Source: Fictibacillus nanhaiensis
GTDB taxonomy: Bacteria; Bacillota; Bacilli; Bacillales; Fictibacillaceae
Reading direction: 5' to 3'
Length of the DNA: 64,000 nt
Assembly: GCF_019801215.1 (NCBI RefSeq)
Contig: NZ_JAHVJO010000003.1
Span: 124,001-188,000 of the forward strand
Shown here: positions 1 through 8,066 of the stretch, piece after piece
How positions within the stretch are numbered: the first letter of the stretch is position 1
Layout: each line of letters starts with the position of its first letter
Program-made: the position numbers and the translations under genes
The notes under the pieces: model-generated
Told to the model about the DNA's origin: nothing
Databases searched by the model: none
Seen by the model: the letters and a program-made list of their open reading frames with translations, nothing else

Positions 1-150
1 CAACAAGCTGAAACTTCTTTATTTTATCGAAATGATACAGCAAACAATATTACCCGCATATGGGCTCTTATCTTAATGATCGATATAGTCATTTCCCTTT
101 CTTATACGTTGTTTCCGAAAAAAGAAAAGTTCCCTTCTCGGGCAGCATAA
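1..150 (+). CDS. C-terminal end of a membrane protein (partial)
   Basis: Frame 1 is open from the first base to a TAA at 148-150 and encodes the last 49 residues of a protein. The piece holds one hydrophobic helix (IWALILMIDIVISLSYTLF) followed by a short basic tail (PKKEKFPSRAA), as in the last membrane span of a transporter. The gene start lies outside the window, so the family cannot be named. It converges on the MFS gene, and a symmetrical terminator lies directly after the stop codon. Confidence 0.6.
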   Translation, partial: QQAETSLFYRNDTANNITRIWALILMIDIVISLSYTLFPKKEKFPSRAA

Positions 151-152
151 AT

Positions 153-201
153 AAAAAGAGTGCCACCAAAAGATAATAGACTTTTGGAGCACTCTCTTTT
201 T
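153..201. terminator. Bidirectional rho-independent terminator
   Basis: A long stem pairs AAAAAGAGTGC-CACCAAAAG (153-172) with CTTTTGGA-GCACTCTCTTTTT (181-201) around an 8-nt loop. A-runs on the left and T-runs on the right make it usable in both directions. It separates the convergent partial membrane gene and the MFS antiporter. Confidence 0.85.
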
Positions 202-1717
202 ATGCCTGTTTACTTGTTTGTTTAGATGTTTCCACTCGTTCATTCCCCATAAAAAAGATGACCACTGCAGAGATAACAATAGGAATGAGAGCATATGTGA
301 AAACGGTTGTAATGGATTCTGACATAGAGGTCGTCAACCCGTTAAGGATATCCTCAGGAATCTTTGATCGTTCTTCCGCTTGAAAAACTTTTTGTGGATC
401 GATGTCACCTAAAGCCCCACCTTGTCCTTTAAGGTTTTCACTTAGTCTTTCATAAAAGAAACGGTTCTGTAAGGCACCGAAAATGGTAACACCCAGTGTC
501 ATACCTAGTGAACGAAGAAAAGCATTTGTTGAGTTGGCAGATCCTCGGAAACGAAACTCCATGTTATTGATTGTGGCAGCTGGCAGCAGTGAGAAGGAGA
601 ATCCCATACCGAAGCCTACTGTAATCATAAACAGGGTCAGCATCATGCGTGACGTTTCAGGCGTCATCCCACTCAGCATAAACATCCCTGTGAAATAAGC
701 GATAACGGAAACGATCATCAAATTACGGAACGTGGTTTTTGTTTGAAAAATACCGCCTACCATGCTCCCTGCAACTGATCCAAGCATCATTGGAGTCAAT
801 ACCATCCCCGCACTTGTAGCGGAACCTCCATAAACGGCCTGGACGAAAATCGGAATAAAAACTGCCAGAATGATAAACGTGCTTCCATATAGAAAGCCAA
901 GAATTTGTGAGGTTGCAAAAAGGCGTTTTTTAAACATCCAGAATGAAATAATGGGTTCAGACGCTTTTTGCTCTACTGCAAAGAAAACGATAAAAAAGAC
1001 AGTAAACGTCGTAAACAATGCAACGATCGGCGTGGAATCCCACGCATATGTTTTTCCACCCAGCTCAAGGGCGAACATTAAACTCACAACAGCTACGACT
1101 AAAGTGGCTGCACCCCACCAGTCGATTTTTTGTTCCCTTGGCTCAAGCGATTCTTTGTAATATCGGAAAATGAAATAGAAGGAAGCTGCTCCAATGGGTA
1201 CGTTTATATAAAACACCCAGTGCCAGCTGATAGCATCTGTAATGAAAGCTCCAAGCAACGGACCTAGCACACTCGATGTTCCAAAAACAGCTCCAAGGAG
1301 TCCTGTCATCTTTCCACGTTTCTCAGGCGGAAAAATATCAAATACAATCGTGAACGCGATCGGTAAAAGCGCTCCTCCACCTATTCCCTGAATCGCACGA
1401 AAAGCAATGAGCTGTTCCATCGTTTGTGCCAGTCCACAAAGTGCTGAACCAAAAAGGAATACAACAAGCCCAAAGATAAAGAAACGCTTTCTTCCATACA
1501 TGTCAGAAAGTTTGCCGTAGATCGGCATCCCCGCCATAACAGCGACCATGTATGAACCTGTGACCCAAACAAATTTATCGAATCCACCAAGATCGGCAAC
1601 GATGGTCCCCATCGCTGTTGCAACAATGGTATTATCCATAGCAGCCATTAAAATACCAAGCAATAAGCCAGCTACAACTAATTTAAGATTACTCTCCTTA
1701 TGTACCAATCTAGCCAT
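200..1717 (-). CDS. DHA2-family MFS multidrug/proton antiporter (EmrB/QacA type)
   Basis: A 505-residue integral membrane protein, the usual length for 14-TM drug:H+ antiporters that export lipophilic cations or other toxic compounds. The N-terminus carries the D1 region (AAMDNTIVATA), then motif A between helices 2 and 3 (GKLSDMYGRKRF), and a Gly/Pro-rich motif C (GTSSVLGPLLGAFI). The C-terminus is short and charged. The ATG at 1717 is preceded by TTAGGAG with almost no spacer, so the ribosome site is poorly placed, but no better in-frame start is visible. A perfect inverted repeat at 1738-1772 lies just upstream and is the likely operator. The regulator is not next to the gene. The substrate cannot be told from sequence. 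Confidence 0.93.
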   Translation of the reverse strand: MARLVHKESNLKLVVAGLLLGILMAAMDNTIVATAMGTIVADLGGFDKFVWVTGSYMVAVMAGMPIYGKLSDMYGRKRFFIFGLVVFLFGSALCGLAQTMEQLIAFRAIQGIGGGALLPIAFTIVFDIFPPEKRGKMTGLLGAVFGTSSVLGPLLGAFITDAISWHWVFYINVPIGAASFYFIFRYYKESLEPREQKIDWWGAATLVVAVVSLMFALELGGKTYAWDSTPIVALFTTFTVFFIVFFAVEQKASEPIISFWMFKKRLFATSQILGFLYGSTFIILAVFIPIFVQAVYGGSATSAGMVLTPMMLGSVAGSMVGGIFQTKTTFRNLMIVSVIAYFTGMFMLSGMTPETSRMMLTLFMITVGFGMGFSFSLLPAATINNMEFRFRGSANSTNAFLRSLGMTLGVTIFGALQNRFFYERLSENLKGQGGALGDIDPQKVFQAEERSKIPEDILNGLTTSMSESITTVFTYALIPIVISAVVIFFMGNERVETSKQTSKQA

Positions 1718-1737
1718 CTCCTAACCTGTAAACCCAT

Positions 1738-1772
1738 ATCAAGTATACTTAATAAAATTAAGTATACTTGAT
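1738..1772. promoter_or_regulatory. Perfect 16-bp inverted repeat, probable repressor operator
   Basis: ATCAAGTATACTTAAT, a 3-nt AAA spacer, then its exact reverse complement ATTAAGTATACTTGAT. Each arm contains the 10-bp palindrome AAGTATACTT, so two dimer sites may be present. It sits 21 bp upstream of the antiporter start codon, where MarR- or TetR-family repressors of efflux pumps bind. There is no T-run after it, so it is not a terminator. Confidence 0.75.
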
Positions 1773-1773
1773 T

Positions 1774-1836
1774 AATGGGGGACTGTCCCCCAACAATTTA
1801 TTTCCCATTTTAATTTTCAGATTTTGCATAGGGTGT
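1774..1836. repeat. Dispersed intergenic repeat, copy 1
   Basis: Begins with a GC-rich hairpin (TGGGGGACTGTCCCCCA) and continues about 45 bp through TTTCCC, GATTTTG and AGGGTGTTT. A second copy with the same order of blocks lies at 23829-23897. Both are intergenic and noncoding. Confidence 0.6.
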
Positions 1837-1920
1837 TTTCTTCTTTTACTATACTAAATTTAAATCCTTTCTCTTTTCGCTCCTATCCATTAGCCATTAT
1901 TTCCTAAACTTCGTAAATAT

Positions 1921-1953
1921 AAAAAGAAGACAGCACTTCAATGAGCGCTGTCT
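1921..1953 (-). terminator. Hairpin with T-run on the minus strand
   Basis: AGACAGC (1928-1934) pairs with GCTGTCT (1947-1953). On the minus strand the stem is followed by TCTTTTT, giving terminator shape. No minus-strand gene precedes it, so it may block antisense transcription or act as a leader hairpin for the plus-strand OsmC gene. Confidence 0.45.
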
Positions 1954-2029
1954 ACCTTTAAACAAGAAGTGTGACGTGAAACATTCTTTCCTTTACACTA
2001 GAAACAAGTGAAGAAAAGGAGAAAATCAG

Positions 2030-2491
2030 ATGACTCAACATGTTTTTCATTTACAAGCACATTGGCCAGGCGGACGAAATGATACGGGAACATTAGAGAC
2101 GAAAAACCTAAAAACATCCATTTCTATTCCACCTGAGATGGATGGACCAGGCGTTGGGACAAACCCTGATGAGATGCTGCTCGGTGCAGCGGCGACTTGC
2201 TACATTATTACATTGGCTGCGATGATGGAAAGAAGCAAAATAGAAAAGCTTGATTTAACGATGGAATCAGAGGGTTATGTTGAGGTTATCAATGAAATTA
2301 TTACGTATAAGAGAATTGTTCATAAACCAGTTGTTACATTAAAAAAAGAAACATCTAAAAAAATTTCGACAATGCTCCAAAAACTTGCGATAAAAGCTGA
2401 AAATTCGTGTATGATTTCGCGGGCATTGCAAGGTAATGTCGACGTGGAAGCTATTTTGACGATAACATATCATTTGGATGACGGTTATTAG
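2030..2491 (+). CDS. OsmC/Ohr-family peroxiredoxin-like protein
   Basis: A 153-residue cytosolic protein of the OsmC superfamily, thiol peroxidases that reduce hydroperoxides. The family core is visible: GVGTNPDEMLLGAAATCYIITLAAMMER carries the first cysteine in the long central helix, and ENSCMISRAL carries the second. These are the two redox cysteines of the fold. The overall form fits the SACOL1771-like subgroup of Firmicutes better than classical Ohr. A clear AAGGAG lies 11 nt before the ATG. It is a single-gene unit running away from the antiporter. Confidence 0.88.
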   Translation: MTQHVFHLQAHWPGGRNDTGTLETKNLKTSISIPPEMDGPGVGTNPDEMLLGAAATCYIITLAAMMERSKIEKLDLTMESEGYVEVINEIITYKRIVHKPVVTLKKETSKKISTMLQKLAIKAENSCMISRALQGNVDVEAILTITYHLDDGY

Positions 2492-2610
2492 GACTTAGGT
2501 TACCTGTACTTTCCAAACTTATTATGATAGCATAAAAGTTAAGAAAGTAAAATATTTCATTATTTGGGTTCCTAGCGAGATCCCCCATAATAGAAAGGGG
2601 ATGATGTATC

Positions 2611-2838
2611 ATGAACCAACAAGATGTGAAAGCTATACTTTTAAATTTACAAAGCAAACAGTATATCGAATCTGATATCACTCACACTTTTAGCGAAAAC
2701 AACGCAGCCGTTTTTTCAGTAAAGTACATGAAAAACCTAAAAACATTTGAGGTCATCCGGATTGAAACAAATTCCCTAGAAACGTTTCATGACGTCGATT
2801 CTGCTGTTGATTGCATCAGTGCTATGATTTATAAATAG
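2611..2838 (+). CDS. Small YkuJ-like (DUF1797) protein
   Basis: A 75-residue soluble protein preceded by AAAGGGG. The pattern of an N-terminal helix (AILLNLQSKQ), a beta hairpin (AAVFSVKYMKNLKTFEV) and an FxDxDxAxxxI end resembles the small Bacillus YkuJ/DUF1797 proteins, whose function is not known. The assignment comes from pattern only. Two earlier ATGs at 2601 and 2604 are out of frame. A terminator follows directly. Confidence 0.6.
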   Translation: MNQQDVKAILLNLQSKQYIESDITHTFSENNAAVFSVKYMKNLKTFEVIRIETNSLETFHDVDSAVDCISAMIYK

Positions 2839-2858
2839 AAAAAGTTTTAACTCTTATT

Positions 2859-2897
2859 ATAAGAGGTTCTCATTAAATGAGCAGCCTCTTTTTTGTT
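2859..2897 (+). terminator. Rho-independent terminator after the YkuJ-like gene
   Basis: AAGAGG and GCCTCTT pair around a TTCTCATTAAATGAGCA interior that can itself fold, followed by TTTTTTG. It also lies at the 3' end of the convergent broken gamma-glutamylcyclotransferase gene. Confidence 0.75.
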
Positions 2898-3286
2898 TAT
2901 TTTTTTCTGTAAAGAACCCAGTCATTATCATGAATTACATTGAACTCGGGTTGTGTGTTTGTCATTACATAAACCATACCTTCGTGCTCCCCGTTATTTG
3001 TTTCCACTTTTACTAATACCCTCTCATACAGATTATCTTTGGCTTTTTATTGAAAACCTTCCAATCTGTCCAGCTTTTTAAGCTGATCAGAAGTTACCTT
3101 ATATAGATCACCTTTTACTGGCAGAGCTCCTTTTTCCAACAGCAACGCAGGATAGCCCCACCTTGTGTCAAAAAGTTGTCCTTGAATCCAACAATTTTCC
3201 TCCAAACACACAGCCTGATGTAACAAATGGTGATGTTGTTCGCCCTTCCTGAGCGTTCCATAGACAAAAATAAGGTGATTACTCAT
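2897..3286 (-). pseudogene. Gamma-glutamylcyclotransferase-family gene split by an in-frame stop
   Basis: The N-terminal part (79 codons, 3047-3286) opens with FVYGTLRKGEQHH, the substrate-binding YGTLR signature of the GGCT/AIG2 fold, and reaches LDRLEGFQ, which holds the expected catalytic glutamate. A TAA at 3047-3049 then interrupts it. The same frame continues without a break for another 49 codons (KAKDNLYERVLVKVETNNG...DWVLYRKK) to a second stop at 2897-2899. Together they make a normal-length GGCT domain of about 128 residues. The start has GGAGG 8 nt upstream. Either the gene is newly inactivated by one substitution, the sequence has an error, or the stop is read through. The reading frame is otherwise intact. 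Confidence 0.85.
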
Positions 3287-3337
3287 GCGGTACCTCCTTT
3301 ATTGCTAGATGAATACCTATTGCATGTAGAGAGAAAA

Positions 3338-3438
3338 TTTATGAGCCCTAAACGAACATTTATGAGCCTTCAAATTTGTTTATGAACCCTAACTAAAAAT
3401 TTATGATCCTTCAAAATAATTTATAGGCTTTTCGACAA
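3338..3438. repeat. Degenerate tandem repeat, about 5 units of 20-21 bp
   Basis: Five successive units each begin TTTATGAGCC, TTTATGAACC, TTTATGATCC or TTTATAGGC, followed by about 11 variable A/T-rich bases. It sits between the split GGCT gene and the germination operon terminator. The minus-strand core GGCTCATAAA resembles the units at 51027-51068. Confidence 0.7.
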
Positions 3439-3463
3439 AGCTCCTGCACCAAATCAACAAAAA

Positions 3464-3512
3464 AATAATCAAAAACTCACCCTTTTGGCATAAGTCTTTG
3501 ATTATGTTTTTT
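3464..3512 (-). terminator. Terminator of the germination operon
   Basis: On the minus strand ATAATCAAAGAC pairs with GTTTTTGATTAT and is followed by TTTTTTG. The stem overlaps the last codons of the GerB-type gene. It closes the four-gene ger operon. Confidence 0.75.
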
Positions 3513-4599
3513 GTTTTTTCAATTTTCGGGTCCCAATTATCAACAAGATCAATAATAGAACGATACCAAATGTAAAATCATAATAGGGCCATTGTTCTAC
3601 AAATACTGTCCCTAAATACAGACTGTTATCTGTAATGATTAAGGATAGGGAGAGAGTAATGATACTCATGGGAACAACAAGAAATTTATAGTCTTTAAAC
3701 TTAAACAATTGGGTTGTCCCTAAACAAGATGCATAAAAATAGAGAATCATCTTAAAGAAGATTGTAATGAACCAGATACCCGCAAGGAGGGCTTCTACCC
3801 TTTCAATAATGTCACCTGCTGTGATTTTGGTGGCTAATTTATATCCAGAATACGTTTGATTTGACGTCATTTCAGAGCCCAATACAAGAATGGACAACAG
3901 GGTAAATACAACCAGCACAAGTCCACCAAGTCCCGCTCCAATAAACAAACTTCTTTGGATCTCATGTTTGTTTTTCACAAATGGCAAGTACATCAGGATC
4001 ATAAAAGTTTCTATAAAAGGGTAAGAAGTAAACGGTATTGCTCCCCTTAAAATGGGTTTAATTCCACCTTCAAAGACTGGTTTTACATGTTCTGGATCGA
4101 TTTGAGGTACTAATAACGCTAGTAAGAAAGTAAACAATAACACAAGCCAAGGGAAAAATATCTCTACACTTCTTGCGATTGATTCTAATCCCATTCTTAC
4201 AGCGTAGCCCACAACTACGATCATTAATATCATAATAGCGGTAATAGGCGTCTCGACCATAATTTGAGAAGTCATGAAATCTCCAATTTCTCTTAACAAT
4301 GCGCCAATTGAAATCATTCCATAAAAGATAACGAGTAATGCTACGATTGAGCCAATCCATTTGCCCAATAAAGTGAGGATGTTTTCTATCAAAGTATGTT
4401 CTGGATACATTCTTCCAACTCTGTGGTAGAGAAAGACAATAGCCGCTCCAAAAAAAAGGCTAAGGATTCCTGATATCCAAGCATCTTGTTTAGCTTCACC
4501 TGCTACAATTGTGGGAAGAATGAGGACAGAATCACCCATTGTAAAAATTAAAAATAAAATACTCAACTGTCGAGAAGAAATCTGCCCGTTATCTAGCAT
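3502..4599 (-). CDS. GerAB/GerKB-type spore germination permease
   Basis: A 365-residue protein with about ten membrane helices, of the GerB class in the amino acid/polyamine/organocation superfamily. It forms the germinant-binding subunit of a receptor in the spore inner membrane, with GerA and GerC partners. It begins RQLSILFLIFTMGDSVLILPT, the typical first helix of the class, and its length fits GerAB/GerKB (about 365). The start has AAGGAGGGAAAGCGA before the ATG. It is last in the order A, C, small ORF, B, 13 nt after the small membrane ORF. Expression in the forespore is expected from the family, but I did not find a convincing sigma-G promoter. Confidence 0.92.
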   Translation of the reverse strand: MLDNGQISSRQLSILFLIFTMGDSVLILPTIVAGEAKQDAWISGILSLFFGAAIVFLYHRVGRMYPEHTLIENILTLLGKWIGSIVALLVIFYGMISIGALLREIGDFMTSQIMVETPITAIMILMIVVVGYAVRMGLESIARSVEIFFPWLVLLFTFLLALLVPQIDPEHVKPVFEGGIKPILRGAIPFTSYPFIETFMILMYLPFVKNKHEIQRSLFIGAGLGGLVLVVFTLLSILVLGSEMTSNQTYSGYKLATKITAGDIIERVEALLAGIWFITIFFKMILYFYASCLGTTQLFKFKDYKFLVVPMSIITLSLSLIITDNSLYLGTVFVEQWPYYDFTFGIVLLLILLIIGTRKLKKQKT

Positions 4600-4612
4600 T
4601 CGCTTTCCCTCC

Positions 4613-4846
4613 TTACGTTAAAAATCCATAAACCACTTCACTGATCGGTGTATAAATGTACTCCATCGCTTTTAAAGGATTTGGTATCGCAACGCCCATA
4701 AGGTTTGCCGTTAAAAGTCCTGACCCAAGCAGAACAAAGCCGATATAAAACATGCGCTCTCTCTTAAATTCTTTCTTTTTCAGTTGAGGAATTTCAATGA
4801 GAGAAATTATTAGGAGACAGCTAACGATGTAAAAGAATTTCAACAT
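4613..4846 (-). CDS. Small two-helix membrane protein in the germination operon
   Basis: A 77-residue protein with an N-terminal helix (FFYIVSCLLIISLI), a short charged loop (PQLKKKEFKRER) and a second helix (MFYIGFVLLGSGLLTANLMGV). It lies between the gerC- and gerB-type genes, 3 nt after the gerC stop, so it is co-transcribed and probably translationally coupled. I do not recognise a named family. The position and topology suggest an accessory subunit of this germinant receptor, which is inference only. Confidence 0.75.
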   Translation of the reverse strand: MLKFFYIVSCLLIISLIEIPQLKKKEFKRERMFYIGFVLLGSGLLTANLMGVAIPNPLKAMEYIYTPISEVVYGFLT

Positions 4847-4849
4847 GAG

Positions 4850-6049
4850 TTATTCTTCCAACTCCTTCAATAACGATTGATTCACTTTACCGAATACCCG
4901 GATTTTTGTTTCAACTTTTATGTCTACCTCTAATGATGTAAATTCTTGATCCCAGTTTTTCTTTAATGCTGCCCATTCTTTAGGATTAGACTTATGAATA
5001 GTAGAACCGAAGCCAAAGACATCCGTTTTTTCCTTTTGAGCTTTTTTTATCGCTTTGTCCATCAATGCTATTATCTTTTTTGCGCTTTCCTTTTCAATTT
5101 GTTTAATCGTAGTTTGTTTTGAAATGTCCCAATCACATTCCACATCGGCAATGTTCTGATCTAGTTTTAAAGAAATAGAAATCTTAGGTTTGTGGTTTAC
5201 GACATTTCCTTTGATTTTAGCCTCTGTACGGATCACTTCCATCGTAATGTTCCCGCCACCTGGACATTCCAAAAATCCAACCGTACTCTTTACATTACCT
5301 AAGATGTAATTGTAACCTTTACTTTCATCCACATTTAACCAGCCTACTAGCTTATCTTTTTTAAATAAAGCGATATCTGAAGCAACCAATCGGGCATCTG
5401 GATAGATTTTTGATACACTTGATGAATTTTTACCACTCTCTTTGTTACCATGTACTTGAATCCCTCCTAAAACAGGATTCTTGCCTTCTACTAGTAAATC
5501 TTCAATAAATTCATCAATATCAATTGCTACGGTAGGTGCCCATGCTTTTTCTGAAACTTCTAGCGTCTGAAAAACATGGTTTGCCGGTATTTTTTCAACA
5601 GGCGTAAAAATTTGCAATATATCTTTAGCCTTTTTTGTTTTCGAAACGACCATAAAAAAGTCGGAACGAAATTCCTGGTCTCTCCAAATCATATCAAGCG
5701 TTTTTCCCACACCTTCTTTTGCGATCTCCTTACTAAAGATGAGTAACCTTAGGTGACCAAAGTACGTTTTTCTCGAAGAGGTTTTAATGATTTTACGAAT
5801 GGCTTCAAACAGCGTTTTACCTGATGCAGAGTAAACGGAAACCGGTGTATGTAATGCCCCACCGTTTTGTTGATTAGAGATCTGACTGGGATTTACCACT
5901 TGAACAGAAACATGATATCCCTTTTTCGATTTGTCCACTGCCATTGCTACAGCAAGAGACATCTCATTTAGTTCTCTTCGATTCCAACAACCTGATAAAA
6001 CGGAGAGCAATAAAGCGGAAATTACAAACAATGTAACAAACCTTTTCAT
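4850..6049 (-). CDS. Ger(x)C-family germination lipoprotein
   Basis: A 399-residue lipoprotein subunit of a spore germinant receptor. The signal peptide ends in the lipobox LSGC (FVISALLLSVLSGCWNRRELNE), and CWNRRELNE is the hallmark start of mature GerC proteins. The rest is the expected three-domain mostly beta/alpha ectodomain rich in lysine. It starts 9 nt after the GerA-type stop with AGGGTGAT before the ATG. Lipidation depends on Lgt, a family property. No defects are visible. Confidence 0.94.
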   Translation of the reverse strand: MKRFVTLFVISALLLSVLSGCWNRRELNEMSLAVAMAVDKSKKGYHVSVQVVNPSQISNQQNGGALHTPVSVYSASGKTLFEAIRKIIKTSSRKTYFGHLRLLIFSKEIAKEGVGKTLDMIWRDQEFRSDFFMVVSKTKKAKDILQIFTPVEKIPANHVFQTLEVSEKAWAPTVAIDIDEFIEDLLVEGKNPVLGGIQVHGNKESGKNSSSVSKIYPDARLVASDIALFKKDKLVGWLNVDESKGYNYILGNVKSTVGFLECPGGGNITMEVIRTEAKIKGNVVNHKPKISISLKLDQNIADVECDWDISKQTTIKQIEKESAKKIIALMDKAIKKAQKEKTDVFGFGSTIHKSNPKEWAALKKNWDQEFTSLEVDIKVETKIRVFGKVNQSLLKELEE

Positions 6050-6058
6050 GATATCACC

Positions 6059-7621
6059 CTAATGCTTTTGAGACTTTTTATTATCAACACGTGTTGTGTT
6101 GTGTTGAGCGATTAAGCTCGGACGGTTAAGTAATCCCCACTGAGGCAAGCGAAAAATGGTATCTTTTTGATCTTTTAAAACAAAAGGTCCGAATGGCGTC
6201 ATGTAAGGAACACCGAACGATTTTAAACTGCTCAAATGAAGAACGAGGGCAAAAATTCCTACTGTAATCCCAAGTAATCCGAAAGAAGCAGCTAACATCA
6301 TAAAAATAAATCTCAAAATTCTAAGGGAGATGGCCATATTATAAGAAGGAATAACAAAGCTTGCGATTGCGGTTATGGAAACGACGATTACCATTGATGG
6401 GGAAACAATTCCTGCCATAATAGCAGCTTCTCCAATAACGAGGGCTCCTACGATAGAGACCGCCTGTCCAACGGTTCTTGGCATACGAACACCCGCCTCT
6501 CTTAATATTTCAAATGCGACCTCCATCATTAATGCTTCAATAAGAGCTGGAAATGGAATACCCTCCCGTTGCGCAGCGAGGCTGATAAGAAGAGAGGTTG
6601 GCAGCATTTCCATGTGATAGGTCGTTATCCCAATATATAAGGCTGGACCAAACAAAGCGATAATAAAGCAAAACAAGCGAAGCATCCGAAGCAGTGACGA
6701 GATATCAGCACGTTGATAATAATCTTCTGACACCTGATAAAACTGAATAAATAATGCAGGCACCAAAAGAACAAAAGGAGTTCCATCTACAAATATCGCA
6801 ATTCGTCCTTCTAGCAATCCTCCGGCAATCACGTCTGCCCTTTCCGTACTAAATACAGTTGGAAATGGTGAATACGTTGTATCCTGAATGAACTCTTCAA
6901 TATTGCCACTTTCTAATATTCCATCTACATCAATTTTATCTAACCGTTCTCGTACTTCCTTAAGTGCCTTTTCATTTGCGATGCCTTTCAGGTACATGAT
7001 GGCTACATCCGTATGTGTAATACGGCCAACCTGAGTAGATTCCACTATTAATGATGAATCTTTAATCCGTTTTCTTATTTGGGTGATACTCGTTTCAATA
7101 TTTTCTGTAAACGCTTCTCTCGGACCACGCACGACCGTTTGGGATTCTGGCTCATCGATGTTTCTACCTTTCCATCCTTTCGTATGTACAGCAAACCCTT
7201 TAGAATGACCGTCTAAGAAAAAAAGGGTATTTCCAGAAAGTAATTGAGTTTTCACCTCTGTTACATCACTTACTTCAACTACTTGCGAAACGGTAAGGAT
7301 TCGATTTATGAGAAAATCTACTACTTGTTCAGCGGATTGGTCATTCCCTTTCTCGGCAAATGTACGTTCATGGTCCATTAACATGGAGTTTAAAACGGAT
7401 TCTTGAACAGCTGTGTCCACTAATCCTTCTATATAAATAATGGCTAAGTTCACTTTTTCATAAAAATGCAGATGAGTGTTACGTATGATTAAATCGCTAG
7501 TTTGTCCAAAAACCTCTTTAATCGTGGAAATGTTTATCGTTAGCTCTCTAGAAAGCAGGTCAGCGTTTGAACGATTTTGTTGTTCTTTAGTAAACGTATT
7601 GTTTTTCTTAAAAAAGCTCAT
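6059..7621 (-). CDS. GerA-family spore germination receptor subunit A
   Basis: A 520-residue GerA-type subunit. A hydrophilic N-terminal region of about 270 residues contains the conserved LFFLDGHSKG, VVRGPREAFTENIETS and GRIAIFVDGTPF motifs. It is followed by about five membrane helices (LRLFCFIIALFGPALYIGITTY; IPFPALIEALMMEVAFEILREAGVRMP) and a short polar tail. I chose MSFFKKNNTF at 7621, preceded by AGGGTGAG with good spacing. The open frame runs 30 codons further upstream to 7711 without a ribosome site. It is first in the operon and its partners are the three following genes. The germinant is unknown. Confidence 0.94.
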   Translation of the reverse strand: MSFFKKNNTFTKEQQNRSNADLLSRELTINISTIKEVFGQTSDLIIRNTHLHFYEKVNLAIIYIEGLVDTAVQESVLNSMLMDHERTFAEKGNDQSAEQVVDFLINRILTVSQVVEVSDVTEVKTQLLSGNTLFFLDGHSKGFAVHTKGWKGRNIDEPESQTVVRGPREAFTENIETSITQIRKRIKDSSLIVESTQVGRITHTDVAIMYLKGIANEKALKEVRERLDKIDVDGILESGNIEEFIQDTTYSPFPTVFSTERADVIAGGLLEGRIAIFVDGTPFVLLVPALFIQFYQVSEDYYQRADISSLLRMLRLFCFIIALFGPALYIGITTYHMEMLPTSLLISLAAQREGIPFPALIEALMMEVAFEILREAGVRMPRTVGQAVSIVGALVIGEAAIMAGIVSPSMVIVVSITAIASFVIPSYNMAISLRILRFIFMMLAASFGLLGITVGIFALVLHLSSLKSFGVPYMTPFGPFVLKDQKDTIFRLPQWGLLNRPSLIAQHNTTRVDNKKSQKH

Positions 7622-7708
7622 ACTACTCACCCTATCCTTCCTTTTCTCATTCCTTAATGTCTCCGGGTAGAAGGGTATATATGTATTGGAAATAAAAAGT
7701 CTGTCCCA

Positions 7709-7743
7709 CAAAAAAACACTTTCAGCACTAAGCTAAAAGTGTT
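7709..7743 (-). terminator. Rho-independent terminator
   Basis: On the minus strand AACACTTT pairs with AAAGTGTT and is followed by TTTTTTTGTGGG. It ends the transcript of the small membrane-anchored gene at 7752-8036 and isolates it from the germination operon. Confidence 0.8.
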
Positions 7744-7751
7744 CGATCTAC

Positions 7752-8036
7752 TTATTTTCTTGTTAAAATCGTCCGCTGCATCGGGACTCCACCTATAGGT
7801 ACAGTACGTTCTATAAACACATATGGCTTTCCATTTACAAAAATATCTCGATCTCCTTTGTAAACCGCCTGCTTCCCTTCTCTTTCTAATTCGGCGACAA
7901 TCGCATCTCCGTGTGTTTTTAAATCATAATAACGATCATCCAAAGTCAGGGTAATGTTTCCTTTCTTATAACCCATCAGCCAGTTAAAAAAGAGCAAAGA
8001 GAGAAGGAATGTTATAAGAATATAGATGAACATCAT
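7752..8036 (-). CDS. Small membrane-anchored protein of unknown function
   Basis: A 94-residue protein with one N-terminal membrane helix (FIYILITFLLSLLFFNWLMGY) and a soluble domain ending in an IERTVPIGGVPMQRTIL strand pattern. I chose the ATG at 8036, which has AAGGGTG 9 nt upstream. A GTG at 8048 overlaps that ribosome site and is less likely. I do not recognise the family. It is followed by its own terminator. Confidence 0.65.
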   Translation of the reverse strand: MMFIYILITFLLSLLFFNWLMGYKKGNITLTLDDRYYDLKTHGDAIVAELEREGKQAVYKGDRDIFVNGKPYVFIERTVPIGGVPMQRTILTRK

Positions 8037-8066
8037 TTTGTTAATCACCCTTTTTTAAAAAAAATT

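Larger units (their letters stand above)
1773..2029. other. Intergenic region between divergent genes
   Basis: The gap between the divergent antiporter and OsmC genes (1718-2029) holds the inverted-repeat operator, the dispersed repeat and a hairpin at 1921-1953. The rest, about 1837-1920 and 1954-2010, is AT-rich with no open frame or recognised motif. Confidence 0.5.
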
